From Tropicimonas_B omnivorans (GTDB taxonomy: Bacteria; Pseudomonadota; Alphaproteobacteria; Rhodobacterales; Rhodobacteraceae), in assembly GCF_031846565.1 (NCBI RefSeq), contig NZ_JAVRHL010000004.1, positions 1-64,000 on the forward strand: a stretch of 64,000 nucleotides of DNA, written 5' to 3'. Below, piece by piece: positions 35,151-46,609 of the stretch. The notes below the pieces were generated by a model, which searched no databases, was not told where the DNA came from, and saw only the letters and a list, made by a program, of their open reading frames with translations. How positions within the stretch are numbered: position 1 is the first letter of the stretch; each line of letters begins with the position of its first letter. The position numbers and the translations under genes were made by a program.

Positions 35151-36029
35151 ATGAAGCGTGACCTCGAAATTGACCTTCTGCGGTCCTTCGTGGCGGTGGC
35201 AGCCCATCTCAACTTCACGAAGGCGGCCAACGCGGTCGGCCGCACCCAGTCGGCGGTAAGCCTTCAAGTGAAGCGGCTTGAAGAGATTGTCGGAAAACGC
35301 CTCTTCGACCGGAGCCGTCAGTCTGTCGCGGTCACACATGCGGGCGAGGCCCTGCTGGTCTATGCCAATCGCATCCTCGCTGCGAACGACGCCGCGCTTT
35401 CACATATCCAGCGGCCCGAAGCCGCGGGGCTGGTCAGGATTGGAGCACCGGACGACTATGCCACGTTCCTGTTGCCGCCGATCCTCTCCGCCATCGGCAA
35501 GGATTATCCTAGACTGCAGTTGGAGGTCACGTGCGACAATGCCTGCGATCTGCTGCCGCAACTTGGCACGCGAGCCCTTGATGTCGTCGTCGCAACCCAC
35601 CCGACGAATGCTGTTGCTGGCGAGATAGCTCGGTACGAACCGCTTCACTGGGTCGCTGCGCCGGACTATCTGGACGACCCGGCAGCGGCGCTGTCGCTGG
35701 TGCTGTTTCCAGCGGGATGTGTCTGCCGCGACATCGCCCTAGACGCCTTGCGGCGCATCGACCGACCGTGGCGCGTGGCCTATTCCACCCGCAGTATCGG
35801 GCTAATGGAGAAAGCCATTCTCGAAAACGCCAGCGTGTCAGTGATGGAGGCTTCAACCATACCCGCCAGCCTCAAGGTCATCGACGGAAGAGAGGGGTTC
35901 CCCTCACTGCCTGATGTGGCGATTTCGGTTCATCGGCCGACGAAAAGCGAAGCGCACGTCTCCCTCGTAGCCGACTACCTTTTGTCGAAGCTCGCGGGCA
36001 CCGCGTCGAGAGATGTCGTCGGGCAATGA
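35151..36029 (+). CDS. LysR-family transcriptional regulator
   Basis: Protein of 292 aa. MKRDLEIDLLRSFVAVAAHL opens the helix-turn-helix, with recognition segment FTKAANAVGRTQSAVSLQVK and then LFDRSRQSVAVTHAG; the rest is the effector domain. In-frame ATGs at 35115 and 35127 are possible, but MKRDLEI fits the family start. The HTH resembles regulators of the HdfR/YofA type. It is divergent from the isocitrate lyase/PEP mutase-family gene with about 240 bp between starts, and probably regulates it. Confidence 0.8.
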   Translation: MKRDLEIDLLRSFVAVAAHLNFTKAANAVGRTQSAVSLQVKRLEEIVGKRLFDRSRQSVAVTHAGEALLVYANRILAANDAALSHIQRPEAAGLVRIGAPDDYATFLLPPILSAIGKDYPRLQLEVTCDNACDLLPQLGTRALDVVVATHPTNAVAGEIARYEPLHWVAAPDYLDDPAAALSLVLFPAGCVCRDIALDALRRIDRPWRVAYSTRSIGLMEKAILENASVSVMEASTIPASLKVIDGREGFPSLPDVAISVHRPTKSEAHVSLVADYLLSKLAGTASRDVVGQ

Positions 36030-36155
36030 AATTGACGATCCGACGACGCGGTTACCTTCCGTGTCCAGAGCCGACATTCGGTCAATAACGGTTTTGTCCC
36101 GCGGTGCCGTCGCTCAGGCAAGCCGCGACGAAGGTTCGCGGAGAGCCCAAAGTTG

Positions 36156-37094
36156 TCAGTCGGGATGCGCAGATTCGTCGATTAGACTGGCGATGCCGGG
36201 CACAAGATTTTCATAGAGAGGCAGGGATGGGTCAGTATATGTGGCAAAGGGTTTCCCGGCGACAGCAGTCTTCAGCATATGCGTTCCCCGAACAAGATTG
36301 ATCCGTTGGGACTGCGGCAGCGCACTGGCAAGAAGATCGGCATCGCGAGGTCGGATTTGCGTGTCTTCGCTTCCTTGGACGATCAGCACGGGGCCATTCC
36401 AGTCTTCGGCGATCTCTGCGGGGTCATAGGAGAAGAGGTCGATCATGTAGCGCTGAAGTCCAGCAGAGAATAGCGGACGCAGGACCGCGGACACAGAATC
36501 TGGATCGCGGGTCTCGCCCGCCTCAAGATCAGCTACGATGGCGCTGACCTCAGGCATCAAAGGAGCGTTGGCCGGATTGGCCTTGAACTGTTCGATCATG
36601 AGTTGCCCTATCGGGCGCCCCGGCGTTGCCAGAAGGATCAAGCCGCAGAGATTTTCCGGCGCGTCTTGGGCGGCCACAAGGGACACCAGTCCACCTTCGG
36701 AGTGCCCGGCAAGCCATACACAAGGTGCGACGCTCGAGGCGTATGCTGCCCAATTGCGCACATCTTCAGCATATGCACGGATGGTGACATTGTTGGGATC
36801 GGCAATAGCCCCGGCGCTGCCATAAAACCCCCTCTTGTCGATACGCAAAGAGGCGATCCCTTGTTCGGCCAATGCCTCGGCCAGCAATCTGTAGGTGTCA
36901 GTCGAGAGGCCCATCTGCGGCGAATTTCCGTCCCGGTCTGTCGGACCCGACCCAGGAATGATGATGACCACATGACCAGCCCCCTCGACGGCGATCATTT
37001 CCGCCTCAAGCTGACCCTGCGGTCCGGGAATGTGAACCGGCTCGGCCATTGCCAATGCAGGGAGAGATAGCAGAAGTAGGGTAAGTCGGCGCAT
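36156..37094 (-). CDS. secreted alpha/beta hydrolase
   Basis: Protein of 312 aa. Residues 1-16 are a signal peptide (MRRLTLLLLSLPALAMA), so it should act in the periplasm; this decides ATG 37094 against an upstream in-frame start. The fold is that of dienelactone-hydrolase or BAAT-like serine hydrolases: GSGPTDRDGNSP early, RIDKRGFYGS, nucleophile motif GHSEGG near residue 130, acid region VLIVQGSEDTQIRP and a C-terminal His in RGTHMLK. Substrate unknown. Confidence 0.8.
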   Translation of the reverse strand: MRRLTLLLLSLPALAMAEPVHIPGPQGQLEAEMIAVEGAGHVVIIIPGSGPTDRDGNSPQMGLSTDTYRLLAEALAEQGIASLRIDKRGFYGSAGAIADPNNVTIRAYAEDVRNWAAYASSVAPCVWLAGHSEGGLVSLVAAQDAPENLCGLILLATPGRPIGQLMIEQFKANPANAPLMPEVSAIVADLEAGETRDPDSVSAVLRPLFSAGLQRYMIDLFSYDPAEIAEDWNGPVLIVQGSEDTQIRPRDADLLASALPQSQRINLVRGTHMLKTAVAGKPFATYTDPSLPLYENLVPGIASLIDESAHPD

Positions 37095-37401
37095 GAAATC
37101 CTCGCGTACACCAAGGAGACCAATAGGCAGCGTTATATGATCTGGCAAGGGCTGCTTCGTCCGCATAGTGTGAGTTCGCGGCCGTCTCGATCTCGCGACT
37201 GCGGCGGACGACCGGTTCGGCGGGCCGCGCTGCAGCATTGAGAGCGGAGGCGAAGGTCCGGAATGGGCCGGTCGGACCCATCGGCCAGCCCCACGCGCTC
37301 TGGCTTAGAGAGAATATCGCTTTTTGCGAAATTCGGTCGACGGCCGGACCCGGATGAGCTTCGAAGCCAGAGCTGGGCCGCAATGTTTTCGCAGTGATAC
37401 A
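37095..37401. other. intergenic gap with the 3' flank of the DUF6880 gene
   Basis: No gene. From about 37322 to 37401 the sequence is colinear with 10926-11000, the 3' flank of the other DUF6880 copy (shared GAGCTTC, TTCGCAG and ATCATTCCG blocks), so the duplicated unit extends past the stop codon. Confidence 0.6.
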
Positions 37402-38729
37402 TCATTCCGCCCGCACTCGCTGCCAGAAGGCTGTCTTTTTGGGGTGCGACTGGCGTAGGGTGTCCAGATATCCCGCGTGGGGCGGGTGCAAGCCGTAATC
37501 TGCGATCTCGATGTCGGCCGCGGCACAGGAGGCCAGGTGCCGCGCGGGGTGAGGATCTCGTAGGCGTCGCCGTCGATCTCGTCGCTGCGGGCGTCGATGA
37601 GCCCTGCCGCAAGCGGTAGGTCTGGCGCCTGCAGGCAATAGACCAGCGCCCGTTCGATAGGCTCGTGCCCGAGCACGAGCCGTCGCGCGGCCTCTTCGGC
37701 CTCGATGTCCTCGAAGTCGGGTAGCAGGCTGAGATGGCGGCGCAAAGCGTCGGGGCAGAGGTGCCGCTCGAAGCGGTGCCAGAGGGCGGCGCGCAGGTCG
37801 TCCGTCCGCCCGAGCGCCTCGAGGCAGGCGAAACGGGCCTCGTCCAGCTCGGGTGTGTCGTCCCATGGATTGCTGCTGTCCCGAGGGCGCACGGCCTCGA
37901 CCAGTCGCAGCGCCTCCTCGGGACGGCCGGCCTCCACCAGCCGCGTCGCGGCTGAGGGGGCGATCGTGGTATAGGTCAGCTGCTCGGCCGTGTGCTGCGC
38001 GAGCCAGCTGTCCACGTCGCCTTCCGCGTCCGCCACGTCCCGCAGGATCATGTTGGCCGTCAGGTTCCGCCCCACGAGGGCACGCTCGGCGCGTGTATTG
38101 TCATCCCGAATGAAGACGTGCCGGGCGTGGTCGGGCTCGGTCAGTGGTGCATCGCGCGCAGCTTCCGCCAGCGTTCTGAGGCGCGCCAGACCCGCGGCGC
38201 CGAGCGCCTCGGCGAGCGCGGGGACTGCGTCGTCGAAGGCCCCGTAGCCGTCCTCCGAGACCGCTTCGAAAACGTCTTCGGCCAGCGCCTCCGGCGCCTT
38301 GCTCAGTCGCGGAGCGAGCTGATCGATAGCCGCCATGGCATCGCCCATGACGTCGCCGATCGTGCCCCAGCTGTCGTCGGTGCGCTCATGGATCCCGGCG
38401 GCGAGGTGCAGTTGCGTCCAGAGAAGGTCGAAGGCGGCATCCGGGGCGTCCGGCGCGATGCGGGTTTCGATGAGCTGCGTCAGATCCGAGAGTTCCTGCG
38501 CCAGCTTCTTTTGCGCCTGGCGGGAGAGGAAGCTGCGGCCCCGGCGGATCGAAGAGAAACGCTTCAGGACGTCCGCTCGGATCGTCTCCAGCCCCTGATC
38601 GGCGGAGAGCACCATGCGCACCCGCCGCTGTCGGGCCGCGTCACCCTTGACGGTTTCGAGCAGAAGGTCCGCAAGCGTGTCCGCGCCGAGCTCCACGAGG
38701 TTCGGCTTGTTGAGGGCCTTGCGCGCCAT
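37402..38729 (-). pseudogene. DUF6880-family gene with a frameshifting 109-bp deletion
   Basis: The frame from ATG 38729 (MARKALNKPNLVELGADTLA) codes for about 390 residues of a DUF6880-like protein, then abruptly turns into an unrelated Arg/Thr/Pro tail after DAYEILTPRG. The expected C terminus (CAAADIEIADYGLHPPHAGY ... WQRVRAE) is present in another frame, ending at 37402. Comparison with 11001-11405 shows that bases equivalent to 11147-11255 (109 bp, not a multiple of 3) are missing between two GCGG copies. The product would be truncated or chimeric. It lies about 150 bp from the transposon's right tip, as the homologous fragment did in the older element. Confidence 0.8.
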
Positions 38730-38852
38730 CTTCACCTTTTCGCTCGACGCAACGGCAGCGGGATCATGCACCGGCAAGCGAGGCCTACAAGCGTTATCTG
38801 GAAATAGTATGGGCGCCCACTGGGCGCCCCACATCTTGGCCAGACCTAAGTT

Positions 38853-38900
38853 TCGCGAAATCCTTATCCCGATTTCGAGACAACTTTATCCGGATTTACA
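38853..38900. repeat. right end of Tn7-like element: two abutting putative TnsB sites
   Basis: Read from the tip inward (minus strand): R1 is 38900-38875 (TGTAAATCCGGATAAAGTTG then TCTCGA) and R2 is 38873-38853 (ATCGGGATAAGGATTTCGCG then A). R1 shares 21 of 26 bases with the left tip; R2 matches the L3 pattern (ATCGGG, AAG, CGCGA). Sites one base apart here and spaced sites at the left end make the two ends unequal, as in Tn7. Confidence 0.8.
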
Positions 38901-38908
38901 ACACCCTC
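38901..38908. other. target-site duplication / attachment site at the NDUFS4 stop codon
   Basis: ACACCCTC here equals 11562-11569 on the far side of the element. CCCTC (38904-38908) is the 5-bp duplication expected for Tn7-like transposition. Its last two bases are part of the TGA stop codon (38907-38909, minus strand) of the NDUFS4-like gene, which the insertion leaves intact. Confidence 0.8.
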
Positions 38909-39215
38909 AGTGCGTCCAGGCGCCGCGGCGGTCGGTGGCGAAGTTCTCGCCGTAGCCACGGGCGCGGACGTTGGTGCGGCGTTTCTTGGGGTCGACCACG
39001 GCGAAATCGATGCCCTTCTCGCGGGCGTATTCGATCGCCGCTTCCTTGGTGTCGAAGCGCAGGCGAACCTGGCTCTGCGTGTCGGAAGACGATGTCCAGC
39101 CCATCAGCGGGTCGATGTCGCGCTCCTCGCTGCCGAAATCCAGGATCCAGCCCCTGGCGCGGGCGGTGCCCGATTGGGTGGCGGTGCGGGAAGGCTGGTA
39201 GATCCGGGCGCGCAT
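38907..39215 (-). CDS. ETC complex I accessory subunit, NDUFS4-like
   Basis: Protein of 102 aa, the usual length. NDUFS4-type proteins are small supernumerary subunits of respiratory complex I found in alphaproteobacteria and mitochondria. The diagnostic stretch is WTSSSDTQSQVRLRFDTKEA near residue 41 with AIEYAREKGI behind it, and the C terminus is DRRGAWTH. ATG 39215 follows AAGGAT and gives the family start MRARIYQPSRTATQSG; the frame is open further upstream without similarity. Its stop codon forms part of the transposon target duplication. The C-terminal codons are the probable recognition sequence for the transposon's targeting protein (inference). Confidence 0.9.
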   Translation of the reverse strand: MRARIYQPSRTATQSGTARARGWILDFGSEERDIDPLMGWTSSSDTQSQVRLRFDTKEAAIEYAREKGIDFAVVDPKKRRTNVRARGYGENFATDRRGAWTH

Positions 39216-39485
39216 GGGACTGTATCCTTGGGCTGACTCGCTATCCTTCTCTGCCAATCTCGAACAGCTTTTGCAACGCAGTCGAGCGCCGCACCCCGTG
39301 TCGCGACCGCGCGGAAGCGCCTTGGGCCGGACACGCACGCCTCCCGACGTTCGGGCTCCCCGGTCTCGGATCGGCGGGGCCGGCCTCGTCGCGGGCTCCC
39401 TTCGTCGCGCGTCCCCCCGTGCCAGCTCTTCCCTTGAACCGGACGCTCGCGGGTGCACATGTCAGTCACCGGCCCGGAGTGACAG

Positions 39486-41690
39486 ATGCATAACAATTCC
39501 CCCGAACAGATGCCCGTTCTGACCCATGCCGCCCCGGCCGATGTCCGGGCGCGCGAGAAGCTCGAAGGCGGCAAGCGGTTCACGATGCACACCGAGTTCT
39601 CCGCGGCGGGGGATCAGCCCGCCGCGATCGAGGAACTGACGGGCGGCGTGACCGGCGGCGAGCGGGATCAGGTCCTCCTCGGCGCGACCGGCACCGGCAA
39701 GACCTTCACGATGGCCAAGGTGATCGAGGAGACCCAGCGCCCGGCCATCATCATGGCGCACAACAAGACGCTGGCGGCGCAGCTGTACGGCGAATTCAAG
39801 CAGTTCTTCCCGGACAACGCGGTCGAGTACTTCGTGTCGTACTATGATTACTACCAGCCGGAGGCCTACGTCCCGCGCTCGGACACGTATATCGAGAAGG
39901 AATCGCAGATCAACGAGCAGATCGACCGGATGCGCCACTCGGCCACCCGTGCGCTTCTGGAGCGCGATGACGTGATCATCGTCTCTTCGGTGTCCTGCAT
40001 CTACGGTATCGGGTCGGTGGAGACCTACGGGGCGATGACGCTCGATCTCTACACGGGCCGTGAATACGATCAGCGCAAGATCATGGCGGACCTGATCGCG
40101 CAGCAGTACCGGCGCAACGACCAGGCCTTCCAGCGCGGCTCCTTCAGGGTGCGCGGGGACGTGGTCGAGATCTGGCCGGCGCATCTCGAGGACAGCGCGT
40201 GGCGTCTCTCCTTTTTCGGGGAGGAGCTTGAGGCGATTACGGAGTTCGACCCCCTCACCGGTGCCAAGACCGATACCTTCGAACGGGTCCGCATCTACGC
40301 CAACAGCCACTACGTCACGCCCCGTCCGACGCTCAGGCAGGCGGCGATCTCGATCAAGAAGGAGCTGCGGATGCGGCTCGACCAGCTCGTGGCCGAGGGC
40401 AAGCTGCTCGAGGCGCAGCGGCTGGAGCAGCGCACGAATTTCGATCTGGAGATGCTGGAGGCGACGGGCTCGTGCAACGGCATCGAGAACTACTCCCGGT
40501 ACCTGACGGGCCGCGCCCCCGGCGAGCCGCCTCCGACGCTGTTCGAGTTCATCCCGGACAACGCCATCGTGTTCTGCGACGAGAGCCACGTCTCGGTGCC
40601 CCAGATCGGCGCGATGTACAAAGGCGACTACCGGCGCAAGTTCACCCTCGCCGAGCATGGATTCCGACTGCCCTCCTGCATGGACAACCGTCCGCTCAAG
40701 TTCGAGGAATGGGACGCGATGCGCCCGCAATCGGTCTTCGTTTCGGCGACCCCGGCGGCGTGGGAGCTCGAGCAGTCGGGCGGGGTCTTCGCCGAGCAGG
40801 TCATTCGCCCGACCGGCCTTCTGGACCCGCCCGTCGAGGTGCGCCCGGTCGAGATGCAGGTGGACGATCTGCTCGACGAGATCCGGCGGGTCTCCCAGGC
40901 CGGCTACAGGACGCTGGCGACGGTCCTGACCAAGCGCATGGCGGAGGATCTGACGGAGTATCTCCACGAGCAGGGCATCCGCGTGCGGTACATGCACAGC
41001 GATATCGACACGATCGAGCGGATCGAGATCCTGCGGGACCTGCGCCTCGGCGCCTTCGACGTTCTCGTGGGGATCAACCTGCTCCGCGAGGGTCTCGACA
41101 TCCCCGAATGCGGTCTCGTCGCCATCCTCGACGCGGACAAGGAAGGGTTCCTGCGCTCGGAGACGTCCCTCGTCCAGACCATCGGGCGGGCGGCGCGGAA
41201 CGCGGACGGGCGCGTCATCATGTATGCGGACCGGATCACGGGCTCGATGGAGCGGGCCATGCGGGAGACCGACCGTCGCCGCGAGAAGCAGATCGCCTAC
41301 AACGAGGAGCATGGCATCACGCCCGCCACGATCCGCAAGAACGTGGAGGACGTGCTGTCCGGCCTCTACCAGGGCGATACGGACATGAACCGGGTGACCG
41401 CCAAGGTGGACAAGCCGCTGGTCGGGGCGAACCTGCAGGCCCATCTCGACGGTCTCAGGGAGAAGATGCGCAAGGCGGCCGAAAATCTCGAATTCGAGGA
41501 GGCCGCTCGCCTTCGCGACGAGGTCAAGAGGCTGGAAACCGTCGATCTCGTCGTGGGCGAGGACCCCCTTGCGCGTCAGACCGCCGTGGAAGAGGCGATG
41601 GAAGAGGCCCGCAAGGCGTCGGGTCGGTCCACCGCCGGCCGCGCCGGCTCCCGCGGCGGCAACAAGCGCTCGAAACGCAGCGGAAGCTGA
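39486..41690 (+). CDS. uvrB: UvrABC excision repair helicase subunit UvrB
   Basis: Protein of 734 aa, normal for alphaproteobacterial UvrB with a short N-terminal extension. UvrB loads at lesions with UvrA and recruits UvrC for nucleotide excision repair. Walker A is GATGTGKT (66-73), the beta-hairpin is YYDYYQPEAYVPRSDTY, and helicase motifs include FVSATPAAWE, LTKRMAEDL, GINLLREGLDIPE and QTIGRAARN. The C-terminal UVR domain is at about 655-690 (LREKMRKAAENLEFEEAARL). No damage seen. Single gene, divergent from the NDUFS4-like gene. Confidence 0.97.
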   Translation: MHNNSPEQMPVLTHAAPADVRAREKLEGGKRFTMHTEFSAAGDQPAAIEELTGGVTGGERDQVLLGATGTGKTFTMAKVIEETQRPAIIMAHNKTLAAQLYGEFKQFFPDNAVEYFVSYYDYYQPEAYVPRSDTYIEKESQINEQIDRMRHSATRALLERDDVIIVSSVSCIYGIGSVETYGAMTLDLYTGREYDQRKIMADLIAQQYRRNDQAFQRGSFRVRGDVVEIWPAHLEDSAWRLSFFGEELEAITEFDPLTGAKTDTFERVRIYANSHYVTPRPTLRQAAISIKKELRMRLDQLVAEGKLLEAQRLEQRTNFDLEMLEATGSCNGIENYSRYLTGRAPGEPPPTLFEFIPDNAIVFCDESHVSVPQIGAMYKGDYRRKFTLAEHGFRLPSCMDNRPLKFEEWDAMRPQSVFVSATPAAWELEQSGGVFAEQVIRPTGLLDPPVEVRPVEMQVDDLLDEIRRVSQAGYRTLATVLTKRMAEDLTEYLHEQGIRVRYMHSDIDTIERIEILRDLRLGAFDVLVGINLLREGLDIPECGLVAILDADKEGFLRSETSLVQTIGRAARNADGRVIMYADRITGSMERAMRETDRRREKQIAYNEEHGITPATIRKNVEDVLSGLYQGDTDMNRVTAKVDKPLVGANLQAHLDGLREKMRKAAENLEFEEAARLRDEVKRLETVDLVVGEDPLARQTAVEEAMEEARKASGRSTAGRAGSRGGNKRSKRSGS

Positions 41691-41891
41691 CGGGCGAGGG
41701 GAGGGGACGAGGAAAAGCGTTCCTCGGCGTGCCCCGCTGGGGTTTACAATGCCGCTCCCCCGCGCGAAGCCGCGCGGCACCTGTTGGTGGCGGACCTTGC
41801 CCGTAGCGCGTATCGTGCGCGTGCGAGGCGTCTGCCTCGTTTTTCTGCGTGCTCGCCCCGGAATGGCTCGCGCATACGCTTTGGGGGCGCC

Positions 41892-42809
41892 ATGACCATC
41901 ACACACCTCGTGACCCATTCGGGCGGCTTCCACGCCGACGAGCTTCTGTCCTCGGTCATCCTGACGCGGCTCTTTCCGGAGGCGGAGCTCGTTCGAACGC
42001 GGGACCTTTCGTGGATCGGGCCGGGGGAGGGCCGGATCGTCTACGACGTCGGCCGGGCGTTCGACGCGGAGGCCCGGATCTTCGATCACCACCAGCGCCC
42101 CGCCCCCTTGCGTGAGGACGGGCGACCCTACAGCTCGTTCGGTCTGATATGGGCCAGCTACGGGCGGGACTACCTGCGCGCTCTGGGCGTCCCCGAACGC
42201 GATCTCGAGGTCATCCACGCGGGCTTCGACGACAGCTTCGTCGTTCCCATCGACCTGATGGACAACGGTGCGATGGAGCCTTCGGCCGCCGGTCCTCTGG
42301 CCGGGCTGACGCTGCCCGTTCTCCTGGAATCCCTGAAGCCGGTCTTCGATGACCGCAGCGAGAGCGCAGACGACCGCGCCTTCCTGGCGGCCGTCCCCGT
42401 GGCGCGGGCCTTCGTCGAGGCCGCCATCGAGGGGCGCGCGGCGAAACGGCGCGCAGAGGGAATCGTCATGGAGGCGATCGAGGCGGCGGGGGAGTCCCGC
42501 GTTCTGGAGCTGCCGATGGGAATGCCGTTCCGCTCCGCCATCGAAACTGCCGGCGCGGACCACCTGCTCTTCGTCGTCCATCCCCGCGGCGACGACTGGG
42601 TGCTGACCACGATCCGCAAGAGCGGCGATACTTTCGAGGCCCGTGCGGATTTGCCGGAGGCATGGGCCGGCCTGACCGATGCGGCGCTCGAGGAGGCCTC
42701 CGGCGTCGAGGGCGCGAAGTTCTGCCACAACGCGCGCTTCATCGCGGTGGCCGCCACGCATGACGCGGTGCGACGGCTCGCCGACCAGGCGGTTGCCGCG
42801 GCAGTCTGA
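41892..42809 (+). CDS. MYG1-family protein (putative exonuclease)
   Basis: Protein of 305 aa. The start ITHLVTHSGGFHADELLSSV carries the His/Asp metal motif (SGGFHADE), followed by VYDVG near residue 53 and FDHHQ near 66, the DHH-like signature of the MYG1 (UPF0160) family. Eukaryotic MYG1 is a 3'-5' RNA exonuclease; bacterial members are little studied. ATG 41892 was preferred to an in-frame start 36 codons upstream, which adds an Arg-rich stretch. It lies 200 bp after uvrB on the same strand but has no clear shared role. Confidence 0.85.
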   Translation: MTITHLVTHSGGFHADELLSSVILTRLFPEAELVRTRDLSWIGPGEGRIVYDVGRAFDAEARIFDHHQRPAPLREDGRPYSSFGLIWASYGRDYLRALGVPERDLEVIHAGFDDSFVVPIDLMDNGAMEPSAAGPLAGLTLPVLLESLKPVFDDRSESADDRAFLAAVPVARAFVEAAIEGRAAKRRAEGIVMEAIEAAGESRVLELPMGMPFRSAIETAGADHLLFVVHPRGDDWVLTTIRKSGDTFEARADLPEAWAGLTDAALEEASGVEGAKFCHNARFIAVAATHDAVRRLADQAVAAAV

Positions 42810-43029
42810 GCTCGCCCCGGCGGCCCGCGCACCGACCCGGCATCTTCCGTCGCGGCGAGAGAGCCCGCCCGCCATGGAAGAGCCTTGCCGCCCGTCTTAT
42901 CTGAACCTGAGCGAAGGGGGCCGGGACGCGCCGCGTTCTCCCCCCTAAACGGTGCCCGGCCCTCGACGCGGCCCGGCACGCACCGGACATTCGCCCGGAA
43001 CCCGGGCGCGACAGATTGCGAGGACCACC

Positions 43030-44010
43030 ATGAAAGCTGCTGTACACGACACATTCGGCGAGCCCGCCGACGTTCTGAAGGCGCGCGATGTCGAGACGCC
43101 GGAGCCGGGGCAGGGGGAGGTCCGCATCCGGACGATCCTGTCCCCGATCCACAACCACGACCTTTGGACGATCCGCGGCAATTACGGCTACAAGCCGCCG
43201 CTGCCCGGCGCGATCGGCGGCTCCGAAGCCGCCGGAGTGGTCGATGCCGTGGGCGATGGCGTGGAGGAGGGGCTCCTCGGCCGGCGCGTGAGTGTCGCCG
43301 ACGTCCATGGATCCTGGGCGGAGTTCTTCATCGCGCCCGCCGGAGGGCTCCTGCCCCTGCCGGACGCGATCTCGGACGAACTCGGCGCGCAGCTCATCGC
43401 GATGCCGTTCTCCGCCATCTCGCTTCTGGAAACGCTGAAGGCCGGGAAGGGCGACTGGATCATCCAGACCGCCGCGAACGGGGCCGTCGGTCGGATCATG
43501 GCGGTTCTGGCCAAGTCGCGCGGGATCAACCTTCTCAATCTCGTGCGCCGCACCGAAGCGGCCGATGAATTGCGGGACGCAGGGTTCACGAACGTCATCT
43601 CCACCTCGGACGAGGACTGGACGGACAAGGCCCGCGCCGTGATCGGCGACGGTGCCGCTCTCTCCGCGATCGACAGCGTCGGAGGCGACATCTCGGCGCG
43701 CCTCGTCGAGCTTCTGTCGCAGGACGGCGAACTCGTCGTCTTCGGGACGGCGACCGGCGCCCCCATGCCGCTCTCCTCCGGCGCCCTCATCATGAAGCAC
43801 ATCACGGTAAGGGGCTTCTGGGGTGCCCGCGTCAGCAAGGACATGGACGATGCGCGCCGCAAGGCTCTGACCAGGGAGCTGGTCGAACTGGCGGTGAAGG
43901 GCGAGCTAAAGCTGGAGACCGGCGGAACGTTCGGCCTGGACGATCTGGGCGCTGCCCTCGATGCGGCGCTGACGCCGGGCCGCGCCGGAAAGGTGATGCT
44001 CCGCCCGTGA
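43030..44010 (+). CDS. zinc-type alcohol dehydrogenase-like / quinone oxidoreductase-like protein (MDR superfamily)
   Basis: Medium-chain dehydrogenase/reductase of 326 aa. The N-terminal GroES-like domain reads MKAAVHDTFGEPADVLKARD and contains NHDLWTIRGNYGYKPPLPGA followed by IGGSEAAGVV; the Rossmann domain begins WIIQTAANGAVGRIMAVLAK. The cysteines that bind catalytic zinc in true alcohol dehydrogenases are missing, so it fits the zinc-independent quinone oxidoreductase/enoyl reductase branch (NADPH-dependent). AGGA lies ahead of ATG 43030. Substrate unknown. Confidence 0.85.
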   Translation: MKAAVHDTFGEPADVLKARDVETPEPGQGEVRIRTILSPIHNHDLWTIRGNYGYKPPLPGAIGGSEAAGVVDAVGDGVEEGLLGRRVSVADVHGSWAEFFIAPAGGLLPLPDAISDELGAQLIAMPFSAISLLETLKAGKGDWIIQTAANGAVGRIMAVLAKSRGINLLNLVRRTEAADELRDAGFTNVISTSDEDWTDKARAVIGDGAALSAIDSVGGDISARLVELLSQDGELVVFGTATGAPMPLSSGALIMKHITVRGFWGARVSKDMDDARRKALTRELVELAVKGELKLETGGTFGLDDLGAALDAALTPGRAGKVMLRP

Positions 44011-44073
44011 CGTCGCGGCCGGCCCGCCTCCGGACGTGGGGCGGGCCGGCGACAGCCCGGCGGTTCCTGCCCC

Positions 44074-46581
<2,508 letters not shown>

Positions 46582-46609
46582 GGATCGTCTCCCAGATCGT
46601 GGCGAGCCA

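Larger units (their letters stand above)
11570..38900. mobile_element. complete Tn7-like transposon (~27.3 kb) with tnsA-tnsB-tnsC-tniQ
   Basis: Bounded by 26-bp terminal inverted repeats at 11570-11595 and 38875-38900 that begin TGTA and end AAAGTTGTCTCGA, matching at 21 of 26 positions. CCCTC directly precedes the left end (11565-11569) and recurs at 38904-38908; with ACA in front, the repeat is 8 bp. If the duplication is the 5 bp usual for Tn7-like elements, the right tip extends to 38903. Extra putative TnsB sites lie inside each end. The transposition operon occupies 11757-17096; the rest is cargo with a type IIG RM gene and catabolic genes, partly pseudogenised. The right end abuts the stop codon of an NDUFS4-like gene. 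Confidence 0.85.

Noticed and set aside
11570..38900. CRISPR-associated transposon (CAST)
   Set aside because: TnsB, TnsC and TniQ are present, but there are no cas genes, no array of regularly spaced repeats and no crRNA-like repeat. The dispersed repeats are few, long and irregularly placed.
38901..38908. An 8-bp rather than 5-bp target duplication
   Set aside because: ACACCCTC does occur on both sides, but Tn7-like elements make 5-bp duplications, and the extra ACA on the left is explained by the tip of the older element. Not fully excluded.
39462..42875. Very long minus-strand open frame (over 1100 codons) opposite uvrB and the MYG1 gene
   Set aside because: It is a mirror of high-GC coding sequence. 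The translation is an Arg/His/Asp-rich low-complexity protein with no domain, while the plus strand encodes textbook UvrB.
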